A stretch of 64,000 bases of DNA from Thozetella sp. PMI_491 (Eukaryota > Ascomycota > Sordariomycetes > Chaetosphaeriales > Chaetosphaeriaceae): the NCBI GenBank assembly GCA_021432635.1, contig MU270137.1:22260-86259 (forward strand), written 5' to 3'. The first letter of the stretch is position 1; the number at the start of each line of letters is the position of its first letter. Of the stretch, positions 1-11,498 are shown piece after piece. The position numbers and the translations under genes were made by a program. The notes beneath the pieces are model-generated. The model saw only the letters and a program-made list of their open reading frames with translations. It searched no databases and was not told the DNA's origin.

Positions 1-2351
1 GTGCTGTGCAGATCCGTGTTCAGGAGGATGACAGAGTAGGCAAGCACATACGGAGTGTCAGCATTGGCGAAGGCGTTCGGATTACCCATCATGTAGCGAT
101 TGGCAAACTTGAGCATGAATCGATCGATCTTCTGGGCCTCGCCAGGCAGCCGGAAGGACTGAAGAAACTGTCGCAAGGCCTCGACAAAGCGCTTCTTGGT
201 GAAGTCCATCGTGTCAACGAAGGCGTGCATAATATCGATGTTCTTCTGATCACCGTCTCCCAGGTACTCGCCGATCTGGGCCTTATCGAGCCTCTCTTCA
301 CTCAGCAAGAATTTGGCAATGTCCTCGGGCTTGTCGCTGGCGATGAAACCATCTTTGATTAGCAACTTGACACCGTTCTTCGGCTTGAAGTTGAACACTT
401 TGATCGCATTTGTCATCGCCGTTTTCCTCGCCTTCTCCTTCTCGAGCTGGTCCGGGTCGTCGTCCACGATGGGTGTCGAGGGCAAGACCGGAGTATCCAT
501 CCGCGAGACGCTATCACTAGCGGTTGGATCGATTGACTGCCTAACATCGTCGCTAGACCCCCTCCTCTCTGCGTCCTGCGTGCCATTACTTTCTACGCCG
601 CTGGGCTGGGACCAGTTCACTAGGGACCTCAAGGCCTCTACTAGTGACTCGAGGGCAACACGTTTCATGCTGTATTCCTTGGGTATGTCGGTTTCAAGCT
701 CGTTGTTTGGCACGATGTGGGCAACAGACAGCGGGGGAGGCAGCACCCCTTTGCCTTGCCACTCGCCATAGGACTTGGCCTGCTTCTCCTCATAGAGCAG
801 CTCCTGCGCAGCCGTGATGGGCACTGATGCGGTCGCGAACTTGGAGAGGTCCTCGACAATGATCTGGAAGATGTTGTCGACGTTCCTATCGCAGTCGTAG
901 TTCAGATAAGTCTCCACCAAGGCGCGTGGGTCCTCGCTGAACCTCTTGAGAACGCCAACAAAGTACAGCTTCTGCGACAGTGGCGCATTCTTTCTGGCTA
1001 GAAGTGCTAGGTAGATCTCGTTCAAGAAGACCTCAATCTCTTTCTAAGGAATGCATTAGACCCGCAGGATGCGGTACAGGACGGGCAAACTCACCTTGAA
1101 CGGTGCCCGCATATACTTGAGCATCAACCAAAAGATCTCACAAGAAACGTCGAATACGCGATCCACCGAGCTGGCACCATTTCGTGTAATGCTCAGGCAG
1201 AGGTAGAATTTGATGGCTTGGAGGAAGCTCGTGGGCTCGTTGTTTTTCGTGTTGGTGATAGTACAATAGGGCGAGGTAAAGATGTTGATGTTGTTATTCA
1301 GGACGGTGTGGATTAAGTGGAGGGAGATGAGTTTCGACCGCATGGCCTGTCCGCGGAGGTCATAGAGCTGATCCTGCGTGAGCACCTTGGTCGAGAGGTT
1401 ACAGAAAGACCGAAAGACCAGGTACGCGTCCCGGATGTAGACTTCGTCCTCTGCGTCGAGTGACTCTGGCGTGTCTTCTTGAGAGGGCTCTCCACCGCTC
1501 TGATCTGACACAGATCTTGTCACCTTCTTCATCGGCTTGATCTGCGACACCATGGTCGGCCCGTCGCCCATGTTCGAGTCGTCGAAGCTCTTGCGGTTTT
1601 CGAGGTCCTTCAGTGTGAGCTTCGGACCTACGCCGTTCTGGCCTTCGGAGGGGTTCACATCGGAAGCGCCGTCGTTAATATCGTCGAAGTCACCGGCCCC
1701 CAGGTGGCTGGCTCCATCGTCGATGTCGGGCCGGTCGACGGCCAGGCTGCTCGCGCTCGCCTTCAACTTCCCCAAACTGGACCGAGATTCCTTCATGTGC
1801 AGGCGTGTCTTAACCCTCTCGAAGACAGTGCCGACCATCTGCGTCAGCGTCCCTTGCGCCACCTGCTGGTTCGCAGTGCTGCGCGATAGAAGGAACACAT
1901 TGTAGACTTGGCGCACTGCTTTCAAAAGGCCGGCACCGTGCACGACAATCTTGTCATTCAGGACGGCAGCCAACAACGACTTGACTATTTGGAGTTGTAT
2001 CTCCACCGGAGTGGTCTCGCCTTGGAAGCAGTCGCAGATGGTGTCGATAGCTCGCTCGATCAGAGGGGCCTGCTCGGCGCCATCCTCGTCCGAGGTCCCG
2101 GGCTCGACGGTGAAGTAGGAATAGGATATGAGCTTGCCGATGCAGTCGAGGGCGGTCGTCGCGAGGGGTATCGTGCCCGATTTCGTAGCCAGTTGGAGAG
2201 GCGCAAAGACGACCTCGGGGTCTGGGAGCTGCTGGTCGTTCTTGTCGATAGCCCCAAGGGCCTTCTGGACCAGCTCGGTAAGCTGCTTATTCTTGCCGGC
2301 ATTGGCGGCGATGATGTCCAGAGAGGACACCACGAATTTGAGGGAACTCAT
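1..2351 (-). CDS. SEC7: Sec7-family ARF guanine-nucleotide exchange factor, 5' part
   Basis: This is the N-terminal 766 codons of a large Golgi ARF-GEF (Sec7/BIG family), which loads GTP on ARF1 at the trans-Golgi. Exon 1 runs 2351-1095 (419 codons, DCB region, start MSSLKFVVSSLDII). A 51-bp GT-AG intron spans 1094-1044, and exon 2 (1043-1) runs off the window edge. The splice joins APFK to KEIEVFLNEIYLALL in phase 0. The HUS box reads NYDCD near residue 468. The Sec7 domain starts near residue 625 and includes FRLPGEAQKIDRF and VILLNTDLH. At the glutamic-finger position the sequence reads GEYLGDGD, with Asp682 where the family usually has Glu. The rest of the Sec7 domain and the HDS domains lie outside the window. 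Identification is firm; the start is the first Met of a family-like N-terminus. Confidence 0.95.
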
Positions 2352-3923
2352 GGTAGTCCAGGTTCCGCGCGGATGGCCATTCGCAGCGGGAAGGACTCAG
2401 CGCATGGAAGGGGGGGTTCAGCAGCACGGCGCGTTGGGTGCGATGGCCAGAGACACGCTGGCAAACGCAAGGGGCGAAGGATTGCCCAAAGGGGCGTGGT
2501 GACCTAACCCGCAACGAAACAGCTGTGATCGAACTGGGTGGGCTGATGAATATGAGGTCGCCGGTGCAGACTGTACAATGGAATCGTCGTTTCTGGGGCA
2601 GCCTAGATGCGCTCTGGTGCTTGTTTGCCGGGGCTCCTTTTTGAGTGATGCTTTTAAGTTGACAGCATGGAACCTTCAACTCGAACCTCCCCAAGTGGAG
2701 CACCTTACGAATGGAAACCCACTCAGCCCGGAAAATCTGCTTGGTCCGTGCACGAACATGGGTTCCCTGCGGCTCAAACCGCAGGCCTGGCTGTTGTATG
2801 GGGAGCACTTTAAGCATGCTATCTATGTACCTACTGTACCTATGAATTTACTCGTCCTCATATTTGCTTCTACTGTACCAAAGAGTGGAGAAGACTTGAG
2901 CGATTTGGACGCTCGTCTACACATCAATAAAAGCGGCGTCATCTGTCGCAGGCAGAAGCGATGGAGGTCGTCGCCAAAATAAAAGCAGCAACGCGCCTGC
3001 CTGCTGCGCCTATTGGGACAGCGTTCCAGTGCTGTGTCGAATTTGCAGCGGGAGCTCGCACTTTGTCTGACAGAGATCGCGCGCCCTCGACTTGGCTGGT
3101 TAAGGGGGCGGCGCGCCTTATGTGAGCAATGAGGGAGAGCGTGGAAATGAGGACTTGATTGAGCCTGGACCCTTGCACAAAATGGACGACCTCTGTGCCG
3201 GTCGCAATTCGTCGCTGCAATCCTCGCCCAAGCGTCGTTTATTTGATGACAGGAGCCCGGCGCGAGTACTACTTGTTCTGTCTTGGTTGGGGGACCTCTG
3301 AGCTGCGGAGTCCGGATCAGAGATAGGAGCGGCCATAAAAAGACGCAAGGGTCAGTTCGGCGCACTCGGGCAGAGAGGTCCGGAATGTCCGGAAGGCGTC
3401 CAAACCACAGCCCGAGGGCCACAACTCAGGGCCCGTGAGGGCAGCAGCAGGCAAACGTAGAATCGAAGGAAACAGCGAGCCTAAGTCGTGAACAAAGTCA
3501 AACGTCTAGGCTGGCGCCGTGGGCGCGAGTCAACGCGATAGCTCATGATCGTTTTAAAACGGGACAGTCGCCGTGCTGCTCCGACGAGGTGGGTTCCTAG
3601 ACCGGTGGCTCCACCCGCTCCCAATGGGTCCCAGCTAGGGTGGCCCAAGCTTCCTGTCCCCAACAACTGTGGTTGGCAGGCTTTTTGGTGGTGGCCGTGG
3701 GATGAAGTCCGGCTCAAAAAAAAATCCATCATCCTCTTCCCGGCATCGCACCGCGACACCTTTTCTCTTCTCACCCAATTCACTCATCCCCAACCCGGTC
3801 TCTGGTCGCTCTGAACGGCCAATTCATCTCTCTTGAGACGCGAATTGGGCACCTTCGTTCTATTTCGCCCGGTCCTCGAAGTTCGTCAATTGTCTCGAGC
3901 TGTTTTTCCCCTCGTCGCTCAAG
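2352..3923. other. Divergent spacer between SEC7 and PDH E2
   Basis: This stretch lies between two head-to-head housekeeping genes and must hold both promoters. Pyrimidine-rich DNA precedes the E2 start (about 3760-3900), which is common in strongly expressed fungal genes. I see no convincing gene; a long open frame on the minus strand near 2823-3422 lacks any family resemblance. Confidence 0.6.
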
Positions 3924-5380
3924 ATGCTCGTTCCGGCCCTCCGAAGGCAAGCCCTTCAAGCTTCCCGGACCGTCCGAGTCGCCCTCCCGTACTCGCTGGC
4001 AAGATGGTACGCCTCATACCCGCCGCACACCATCGTGAAGATGCCCGCGCTCTCGCCAACGATGACGGCCGGCAACATTGGCGCGTGGCAGAAGAAGCCC
4101 GGCGATGCTATCGCCCCGGGCGACGTGCTCGTCGAGATTGAGACCGACAAGGCCCAGATGGACTTTGAGTTCCAGGACGAGGGTGTGGTCGCCAAGATTC
4201 TCAAGCAGACTGGCGAAAAGGACGTCGGTGTCGGCAGCGTACGTCCCTTATCGTCCCCTTCCGCGCTGCCCTGAGCAGCAGCTGGCGCCCGTTCCTTTGC
4301 TTTGGGAGCTAACCGAGTCGTTCGCAGCCAATTGCCGTTCTCGTCGACGAGGGCACCGACGTCGGCGCCTTCGAGGGCTTCACCCTCCAGGACGCCGGCG
4401 GCGACGCTGCTCCTGCTGCCGAGAAGTCCGAGCCCTCCAAGTCGCCTGAGCCCACCGCAGCCCCGACCCCGGCCCCCGAGCCCGAGAGCACCGGGTTCAG
4501 CGGCAAGCTCGAGAGTGCCCTCGATCGCGAGCCTAACATCACCCCCGCCGCCAAGAGGTTAGCCATCGAGACCGGCGTCCTTATCTCCAGCATCAAGGGT
4601 TCCGGCCCTGGCGGCAAGATCGTCGAGGAGGATGTCAAGAAGGCCACTAGCGGCGGTGTTGCTGCGGCACCCGGCGCCCAGTACGAGGACATCCCCCTCA
4701 GCGGCATGCGCAAGACCATTGCCAACCGCCTGAAGGAGTCGGTTGCCGAGAACCCCCACTACTTCGTCTCCTCCAGCCTCAGCGTGGGCAAGCTCCTCAA
4801 GCTCCGCGCGGCCCTCAATGCCCAGTCGGAGGGCAAGTACAAGCTTTCGGTCAACGACTTCCTCATCAAGGCTATTGGCGTCGCTTCCAAGAAGGTACCC
4901 ACCGTCAACAGCTCGTGGCGCGAGGGTGTCATCCGCCAGTTCAACACGGTCGACGTCTCAGTCGCCGTTGCCACGCCCAACGGCCTCATCACCCCCATCG
5001 TCAAGGGTGTCGAGGGCAAGGGCCTCGAGGGCATCTCTGCTTCCGTCAAGGAGCTTGCCAAGAAGGCCCGCGATAACAAGCTGAAGCCTGAGGAGTACCA
5101 GGGCGGCAGCATCAGCATCTCCAATATGGGCATGAACCCGGCTGTCGAGCGCTTTACCGCCATCATCAACCCGCCCCAGGCTGCTATCCTCGCCGTTGGC
5201 AGCACCCAGAAGGTCGCCGTTCCTGTGGAGAATGAGGACGGCACGGAGGGCGTCGCGTTCGAGGACCAGATTGTCGTCACGGCCAGCTTCGATCACAAGG
5301 TTGTGGATGGCGCCGTCGGTGCCGAGTGGATGCGGGAGCTAAAGAAGGTGGTTGAGAACCCTCTTCAGCTCCTGTTGTAA
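3924..5380 (+). CDS. LAT1: Dihydrolipoamide acetyltransferase, E2 of pyruvate dehydrogenase
   Basis: The mitochondrial PDH complex core enzyme moves acetyl groups from lipoamide to CoA. Exons are 3924-4238 and 4328-5380, joined in phase 0 over an 89-bp intron with a GTACGT donor, giving 455 residues. An Arg-rich, Ser/Thr-containing N-terminus (about residues 1-30) fits a mitochondrial targeting peptide. One lipoyl domain follows, with the lipoylated lysine in ETDKAQ (Lys76). Then come an Ala/Pro-rich linker (about 125-165), a peripheral subunit-binding domain (from [10 protein letters not shown]) and the catalytic domain, which carries the HxxxDG motif at His428-Asp432-Gly433. One lipoyl domain is the usual fungal arrangement and length. 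The gene is read away from SEC7 and converges on the reductase downstream. Identification is very secure. Confidence 0.97.
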
Positions 5381-5942
5381 GAGCCTCTGCGGCTTTTGTT
5401 GGCTCGACGCGGAGCAAATCAATTGGCCCTCGACGGACAAAACAAGGGGGGAGCCCGTGGCAAAGAACCCATAGAGACTAGGGGAGGAGGCATGTCGAGG
5501 CGGAGAGATGATTGTTCTGGTGGAGAAGCTTAGACCTGAGGGGGTTCGAGGGCATCCCCATGGCCGGCGAGAGCGTCTCTCTCGCCCGAGATGGGCGTCC
5601 AAGGCCTCCAGCTTAGATCCCTGGAACACCGTGTACAATGATCCTCAAGGCAATTTTGCGTTGCGTTGCGGACGGAAGGCTCCTTTGTTACCTGTATATT
5701 GGTCTTGTCTCCCGTAGTCACCCTAATTGACGATGGAGGTTGCCTAGCCTTGCAAAGACTATTGTACACGATCTGCCCGGCCTTAGCCGTCTAAGGCTCG
5801 TAACGGCCCGTAGAAATGGAGACTATGAAGCGACCCCCACGGTAATAGTCATCTATGGGAATATATGCACAGTCCAGCATTCGCCAACAAAATATCTATG
5901 AAGCCCTGCGCTGTCCCTTGATGTAGCCAAGTTCGTGGCCCG
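5381..5942. other. Convergent spacer, 3' ends of PDH E2 and reductase
   Basis: Tail-to-tail spacer that should contain both 3' untranslated regions. I see no gene, repeat or RNA element in it. Confidence 0.6.
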
Positions 5943-6894
5943 TTATGCCTTTTGGAAACTCGACCCCTGCGCCGTCTTGATGAATTTATCCTAAACATTG
6001 TATTAGCTCCCCGAATCAACTTTGTGTCACGGATCAACTGGACTCACCTGCAAAAATTGAGGAAAGAACGAGGTGAGAACCCAAACGAAGGTTGCCATCT
6101 TCCCTCGGAAGACCCTTCCTGTTGCTCCGCGGACGACGTCGCCCACAACCTTGTCAGCGAACAAAGAGATATCCATTCCCCCGTGGGACATCTCGCCCGC
6201 AGCCTGCCGCGCAATCTCCTTTTCCGATGCTTTGTAGAACAAGCCTTCGCGGACTTCAAAGTGAGGGACGTTGGCTGCCATATTAGTCGCGACCGCCCCC
6301 GCTATGATAGAGAGGACTTTGATTTCGAACGGTTCGAGCTCGAGACGTAGAGATTCGCTGAATTTTTCCTGGGCAGCCTTTGACGCTGCGTACATGGCTG
6401 TGGTTTGATTAGCCCGGCCCAGTGGCCTCGTTCTTGGTCAACAGGAAGGCTCGCTTACTTGACCAAAGGCCGTCAACGTGTGCAGCTGTCGAGCAGATAT
6501 TCACGATGGTTCCCTTCGAGGCGATGAGGAGAGGGGCAAACAGCTGCGTCGTCTCCACCACTCCGAAGAAGTTGACATCGAACACATCCCGGGCCATCTT
6601 CAGATTGGCATCGAGCGCGGGCACGCTATAGCCCAGGCCGGAGTTGTTGACGAGTACGTCCAGGGTCCCGTTCGTATGTTTTGTCACGGCAGCCACCGCG
6701 CCTTCAATACTCTCGCGCGACGTCACGTCCAAGGTTAGCAGCGTGACATTAGGGAGCTCAGCGAGGTGTTTCATTTTCGCGAGGCTGCGTGCCGTCGCGA
6801 AGACATGGAAGCCGCGTTTCTGGAAACTTTCGGCAAGGGCACCGCCGATTCCACCCTCGCTGCAGCCGGTGATTAGGACGGTCTTTGGAGACAT
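5943..6894 (-). CDS. Short-chain dehydrogenase, AYR1-like acyl-DHAP reductase
   Basis: An NAD(P)H-dependent oxidoreductase of the classical SDR family, 277 residues. Exons are 6894-6459, 6397-6048 and 5990-5943, with introns of 61 and 57 bp. The cofactor-binding glycine motif is TGCSEGGIG (residues 9-17), then NNSG in place of the usual NNAG, a catalytic serine at 135 in NICSTAAH, and YxxxK at Tyr148-Lys152. The glycine motif together with ATARSLAKM and the hydrophobic C-terminus (TFVWVLTSFF) resemble yeast Ayr1, the 1-acyl-dihydroxyacetone-phosphate reductase of the ER and lipid droplets. SDR substrate assignment from sequence alone is uncertain. The last exon codes only 15 residues and was placed by the donor after FLQ and the TTTAG acceptor. 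I chose the Met of MSPKTVLITG because the Rossmann fold begins at once. Confidence 0.88.
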
Positions 6895-8159
6895 GCTTGC
6901 GTGTTGGAGCTTGCTGGATTCCAAGAGAGAGATAGTTAAGTGGTAAAGCAGACGGCTTTTCAAAGCGAAAGGTGCGAGTCGGCAAGATGTTTCTTTGTTT
7001 CTTGGAATCAGAGAAAGATGTCGATACACAACAATAGGAGCAGTTCATGGGGATGCATGATGAAAGAGATATATAGTCTTGAAGAACTGCAATACGAACG
7101 CCTTGATTTACAAGCATTTGCCCTTGGACTCGGCCCCTTTTTTGCTCGTGGCGGAGGGATGGATGGAGGGTGCCTGTGCGAATTCACCAAAGACAAATTT
7201 CCCAGCGTCACAGATAGCCTTGTTGCCTGCACTGACTTAGTTAGTCTAGCATATCATATACAAAAAGTCGCCGAGTGCGGTGTCAGGAGTATACGGGCCT
7301 AGTGTTCACGATGTCGTTGTACAGCTGAATAATCGTGGTGCCAGGTCGTATAAATGGCCGTGTCCAATGAGCATCGTGGAATGGAGAGTTTTGAATCCCG
7401 TTTGAGCAAAGAACCGCCCGATTGCCCACCGGGTTTCGGGGCGACCGCGGCAAACCTCCAACATGGGAGTGATTACAATACTTTGAGCGGTCGGGGCAGC
7501 ATTTTTGTGCTCACTGCTAGTTCATCAAATATGAGCGAGGTGGGGTTGCACAGCAGGCGATGGCTGATGCATTTCCATTTCTCTGCCATCAGCTCCTCCT
7601 GATGCTGAAGGGTCTATTGACCACAGCCAGCTCTCATGGCTAGACGTGCGACCTCTGTTCGCCTTATATCCGAGGTATGCACGCCCCCCCGGAGCTTAGC
7701 GCTGCTTTGCGCCTGTAACATGAGTCGACGCTCAGCGCAGGTGGCTATTATCAGCCCAAATCGTAGGTATTTGAAGGCAAGCAGCATCTTTATGGAGGGA
7801 CGCGCATTCTGTGCCGTCTCCCGCGTGCTTCCAGGATGCGGCAGCCTACTGTTAGGGGGCTGTCTTGGCTGTTGGCTGATTCTCTCGGAGCAAATATCTC
7901 CGACTGTCATAAATGCACAGTCACAAAGAAATCCTGGACGGTGATTGGTGCAGCGCCATTTTCTTACGCCATTTCAGCACTTGTCGCTCCTGCTGACGCA
8001 AGCTCCCCGGTCGGATTTACTCGGGGATTGGCCGCTCAGCTTCCCATTCCCCCGCCGCGCCCCGAGAAAATCCGTCAAGCGCGCGTCCCTAGGCACTCGC
8101 TCGCGGTAGAAAGTGACCACGAACAACCGTAACGAGCCCTGCCAAAGAGTACATCCGCC
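6895..8159. other. Divergent spacer between reductase and Zn2Cys6 regulator
   Basis: About 1.3 kb separates the two head-to-head genes. Apart from the TATA-like box near 7070 I see no gene or repeat here. It should carry both promoters. Confidence 0.5.
7068..7076 (-). promoter_or_regulatory. TATA-like box of the AYR1-like gene
   Basis: Read on the minus strand the sequence is CTATATATC, about 175 bases upstream of the start at 6894. It is a plausible TATA element; the transcription start is not known. Confidence 0.4.
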
Positions 8160-10847
8160 ATGGAGCAAGCAATGGCGGCTGTGTCACATCCTCCCACAGC
8201 GCCAGCTCCGGCGGCAGCCATGCGACTCTCTCCTGCTTCGGACGCAGGCCCGGTGGATCCGTCCAGTCCCGAGCCAATGGACACATCCCCAGCCGAGCCA
8301 GATGCTGTCGACGCAGAACAGGCGGCCCCTGATGCCGGAGCTGTGACCACAGCCCAGGCGGCTCCTGTACGGCGCCGGAACCGGCCGGCACTGTCCTGCA
8401 TCCAATGTCGGTCCCGCAAGGTCCGATGCGACCGGAACGAGCCATGCAATTCATGCCTCAAGTCCAAGATCCTCAACTGCACCTACGAGGAGGCCAGGCG
8501 GCCCAAGGCCAAATATTGGAAGCTGCCGGCGACCAAGGCAGACCCCTGGCATGGTACCGCAGCCGTTGCCGGCCCGGACTACCTGGAGGTCCGTGACGAC
8601 CGGGAGAGCCATGCCCACCGCAGCCCGGCCCTCATGCCGGGTCCCTCGCGGGCCGCCGATGCTCCAGTCAGCTCTGGCTCTGCCGGCCGCCCCTTGATAG
8701 ATGGCGCTGCCTCAGCTGCTTCCGCTACATCCATTTCTCCTTCCGACTCGAGCGCCTTGGCGTTAAAGGTAAAGGAGCTTGAGGAGAAGTTGGCCGATGC
8801 CCTCAAGCGACAGGGTGGCCCGCAACCTCCCCCGAACCCGCCGGTTCCTGCCGTCCTATCCAAGACGAGATACTTCGGCGCCAGCCATTGGATGACCAAC
8901 TCGATGCTCGTAAGTAACCTTTCCAACTATGTTTGCTCTTTTCCCCTTTGGCCTTTAGTCTCTCCGCCTTTGTAGGCCCAGCTCCGTCTGACGTGGCGGC
9001 AGTTTCCTTTGATCATGAGCATGCATGACCGTGTCAAGGCCGACACAAACTCAGAGGTCTCCATTGCGCTCGATAAGTGCAAAAAGATGGGCCGAATCAT
9101 CAAGGCGCACAGAAATCCGGACTCAAAATACTTCGAGATTGGCAAGTTTCTGCCAGCGGAATCCGTCGCCCTCCGCCTAGTAGAGGCGTATTTTCGGACA
9201 TTTGAATCTGTCTATCGAATACTGCACGTCCCATCATTCTGGGCCGACTATCAAAAATTCTGGAGCAATCCAGCAGGTGCAGACCCAGCTTTCCTCATAC
9301 AGCTTCAACTCTGCATGGCTATAGGCACCTGCTTCCAAGACGATGTCGCTGTTCTACGTTCCTCGGCGACCAAATGGGTGTTCGAGGCCCAGCGCTGGCT
9401 GGCGTCGCCAGTTGAGAAGTCGCGCATGACCCTCACTGGCTTGCAGTGCAGGTGTCTTCTGCATCTGGCTCGTGAGACGTGCGGCGTCGGTGGCGATCTG
9501 ACGTGGATCTCGGTGGGAGCAACCCTGAGAACGGCCATGTACATGGGCTTGCATCGTGATCCCGAACATCTGCCTACTATGTCTCTCCTAGCTTCCGAAC
9601 TGAGAAGAAGGTTATGGGCCACCATCCTGGAGTTGCTCCTGCAATCAAGCCTTACGTCGGGCGGTCCGCCTTTACTGTCTCTCAGCGACTTCGACACCCG
9701 CCCGCCCTCCAACTATGACGACGACCAGTTAGTAGAAGGCTCACGGTTTACCTCCGGGCCCCGCCCGCCAGGAACCTTTACCCAGACTTCTGTCCAAATT
9801 GCCCTGCTCAAGTCCTTCGCTATACGATTGTCCATTGTTCAACACGTCAACGATTTCCATGGGACTCCCTCATATGACGAGACCTTGCGCCGGAACTCAG
9901 AGCTCAGCGTGGCCTGCCGGACCCTCGCCGCCACGCTTCAGGCCTCCTACGACCCAGCCGGCGTGATACCCAATCGCGTCTCTCTATTCCAACTGCAGAT
10001 GACGGAATTGATGCTGCACTACTTCTTTCTTGCCCTGAACATGTCCTGGATGACCGCGGCGCACAATAACCCGGCCTACTACTTCGCCAGAAAGATGGCC
10101 ATCGAGACGTCGCTCAAGCTTTTCCGCTCCTACTCCAAGGACGCTTCAGCGGGTGACCCCCAAGCGAACACCCATGCTTCGGATTTTACGAAACTCATCA
10201 TGACAGGAGCCGGTGTTTTCCGTGCCGTCGCTTTGCAGGTACTATTTGCCCTGGTCGTCGAGCTTCTCTGGCAGACTACGGAAGATCGAACGTTCCGGCA
10301 GAGCATGGGCCTTGACCTTCCGGGCCTTGTCGCCGAACCAGATGCCGGCGCATCAGCATTGACGGGCAATGGTGTCGCCTCGCGAGCCGAGCTCATGGAG
10401 GCCCTGAACTTTGCCGAAGTCTGGGCAGAAACTCGCGTGCGTCGGGGAGAGACCAACGTGAAGGGATATATCTTCCACGGTGCGCTCGTGGCACAGATAG
10501 AAGGCATTCAACGCGGGTTGAGCGAATCCGAGATAGAACGAAATGTCTTTGTTAAGCTTCGTGAGCGTGCCGAGCACTCACTAATGCTTCTGAAAGACAT
10601 CGCAGGAGGGGGAAGCAGCACCCCGTCCGACGTAACCGACGCAACCGAGTTTTCGAGCTCGGAGGGAGTCTCCAGATTCGATGGCGATCGACTCGATGAT
10701 TTTGGGTTTGGAATTAACGCGGGCAATGATTGGAACTGGGTTTGGGACGATTTGGTCAGTATGGTAGCCCTGTTAGTTCCCGAGACACCGTGCTGACGAA
10801 CCTTTACGGACATATAGGGCTTTAATATGCCCAATTTCAACTACTGA
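8160..10847 (+). CDS. Zn2Cys6 transcription factor with fungal-specific domain
   Basis: A nuclear DNA-binding regulator of 852 residues. Exons are 8160-8909, 8976-10754 and 10818-10847. The binuclear zinc cluster lies at residues 80-107 (CIQC...C...CNSC...C), preceded by basic RRRNRP. A short coiled coil (LKVKELEEKLADALKRQ) near 200-216 fits dimerisation. The middle part (RRRLWATILELLLQSS, then DFDTRPPSNYDD) matches the fungal transcription factor domain. The first intron has a GTAAGT donor. I place a second intron (10755-10817) because GTCAGT, a CTGAC branch point and a TAG acceptor line up and give the end DDLGFNMPNFNY; reading through instead would add 14 unrelated codons. Target genes cannot be told from sequence; it is read divergently from the AYR1-like gene. 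Confidence 0.9.
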
Positions 10848-11498
10848 GATAGGGCTACCTCGATTGGGGGTCCTTCAACGGCGCTTTTGTGGGAAGGGCA
10901 TATATATCCATGGTTGGTATCTCACTCACAATTTAGCGTCGAGGGTAGCGATATGTGCTTATAGATTTGTTTGTTTCAAGCGGATATCTCGACTTATTAC
11001 CGGTTCTTGTGTCTACGGATACTAAGATATAACCGGGTTTTGCATTTTAGCCACTCGAGTATTCCGCGGCTCGTGACAGTCTACATTTGACAGATCTCTG
11101 ATTTGTTCCAACAAGCTCTGCTCTGACCCAAAGCCTCTAAAGGCTTGAATGTTAATTGAAGATATGTATCTACGCACCTCTCTGTTCTATGCCGGTTCCT
11201 CCTGCTTTGGTGTAACCGCAAACAACTTTGCGCATAATTCAGAGTTTGCATGGATCATGTCACCCCATCATTCTCTATGCTAAAGTTCTCAACCCATTCT
11301 ATCTCCGTTGGGGTTGGAAAGACCAACGCGATTGCCGAGCGCTTGCTAAAATGTTTTATCTACAAGGCACCTTGGGCATTTTGTCCTCGGTGCTCTTTTC
11401 CCAGTTCTCTCACCGATGCTGGGGCTCTATTGGCATCGACCACTTCCACTCTCGTTGGCTCTCTGGGAGAACATCTGCCCAACGCTTTCAGTTCTGCC
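10848..11498. other. Spacer before the secreted-protein cluster
   Basis: Moderately AT-rich DNA with no gene that I can support. The open frame of the next gene extends upstream to about 11250, but that part codes no recognisable N-terminus, so I treat it as leader. Confidence 0.5.

Noticed and set aside
2823-3422. Open frame of 199 codons on the minus strand between SEC7 and PDH E2
   Set aside because: Arg/Pro/Ser-rich, no family resemblance, and it lies in the shared promoter of two housekeeping genes.
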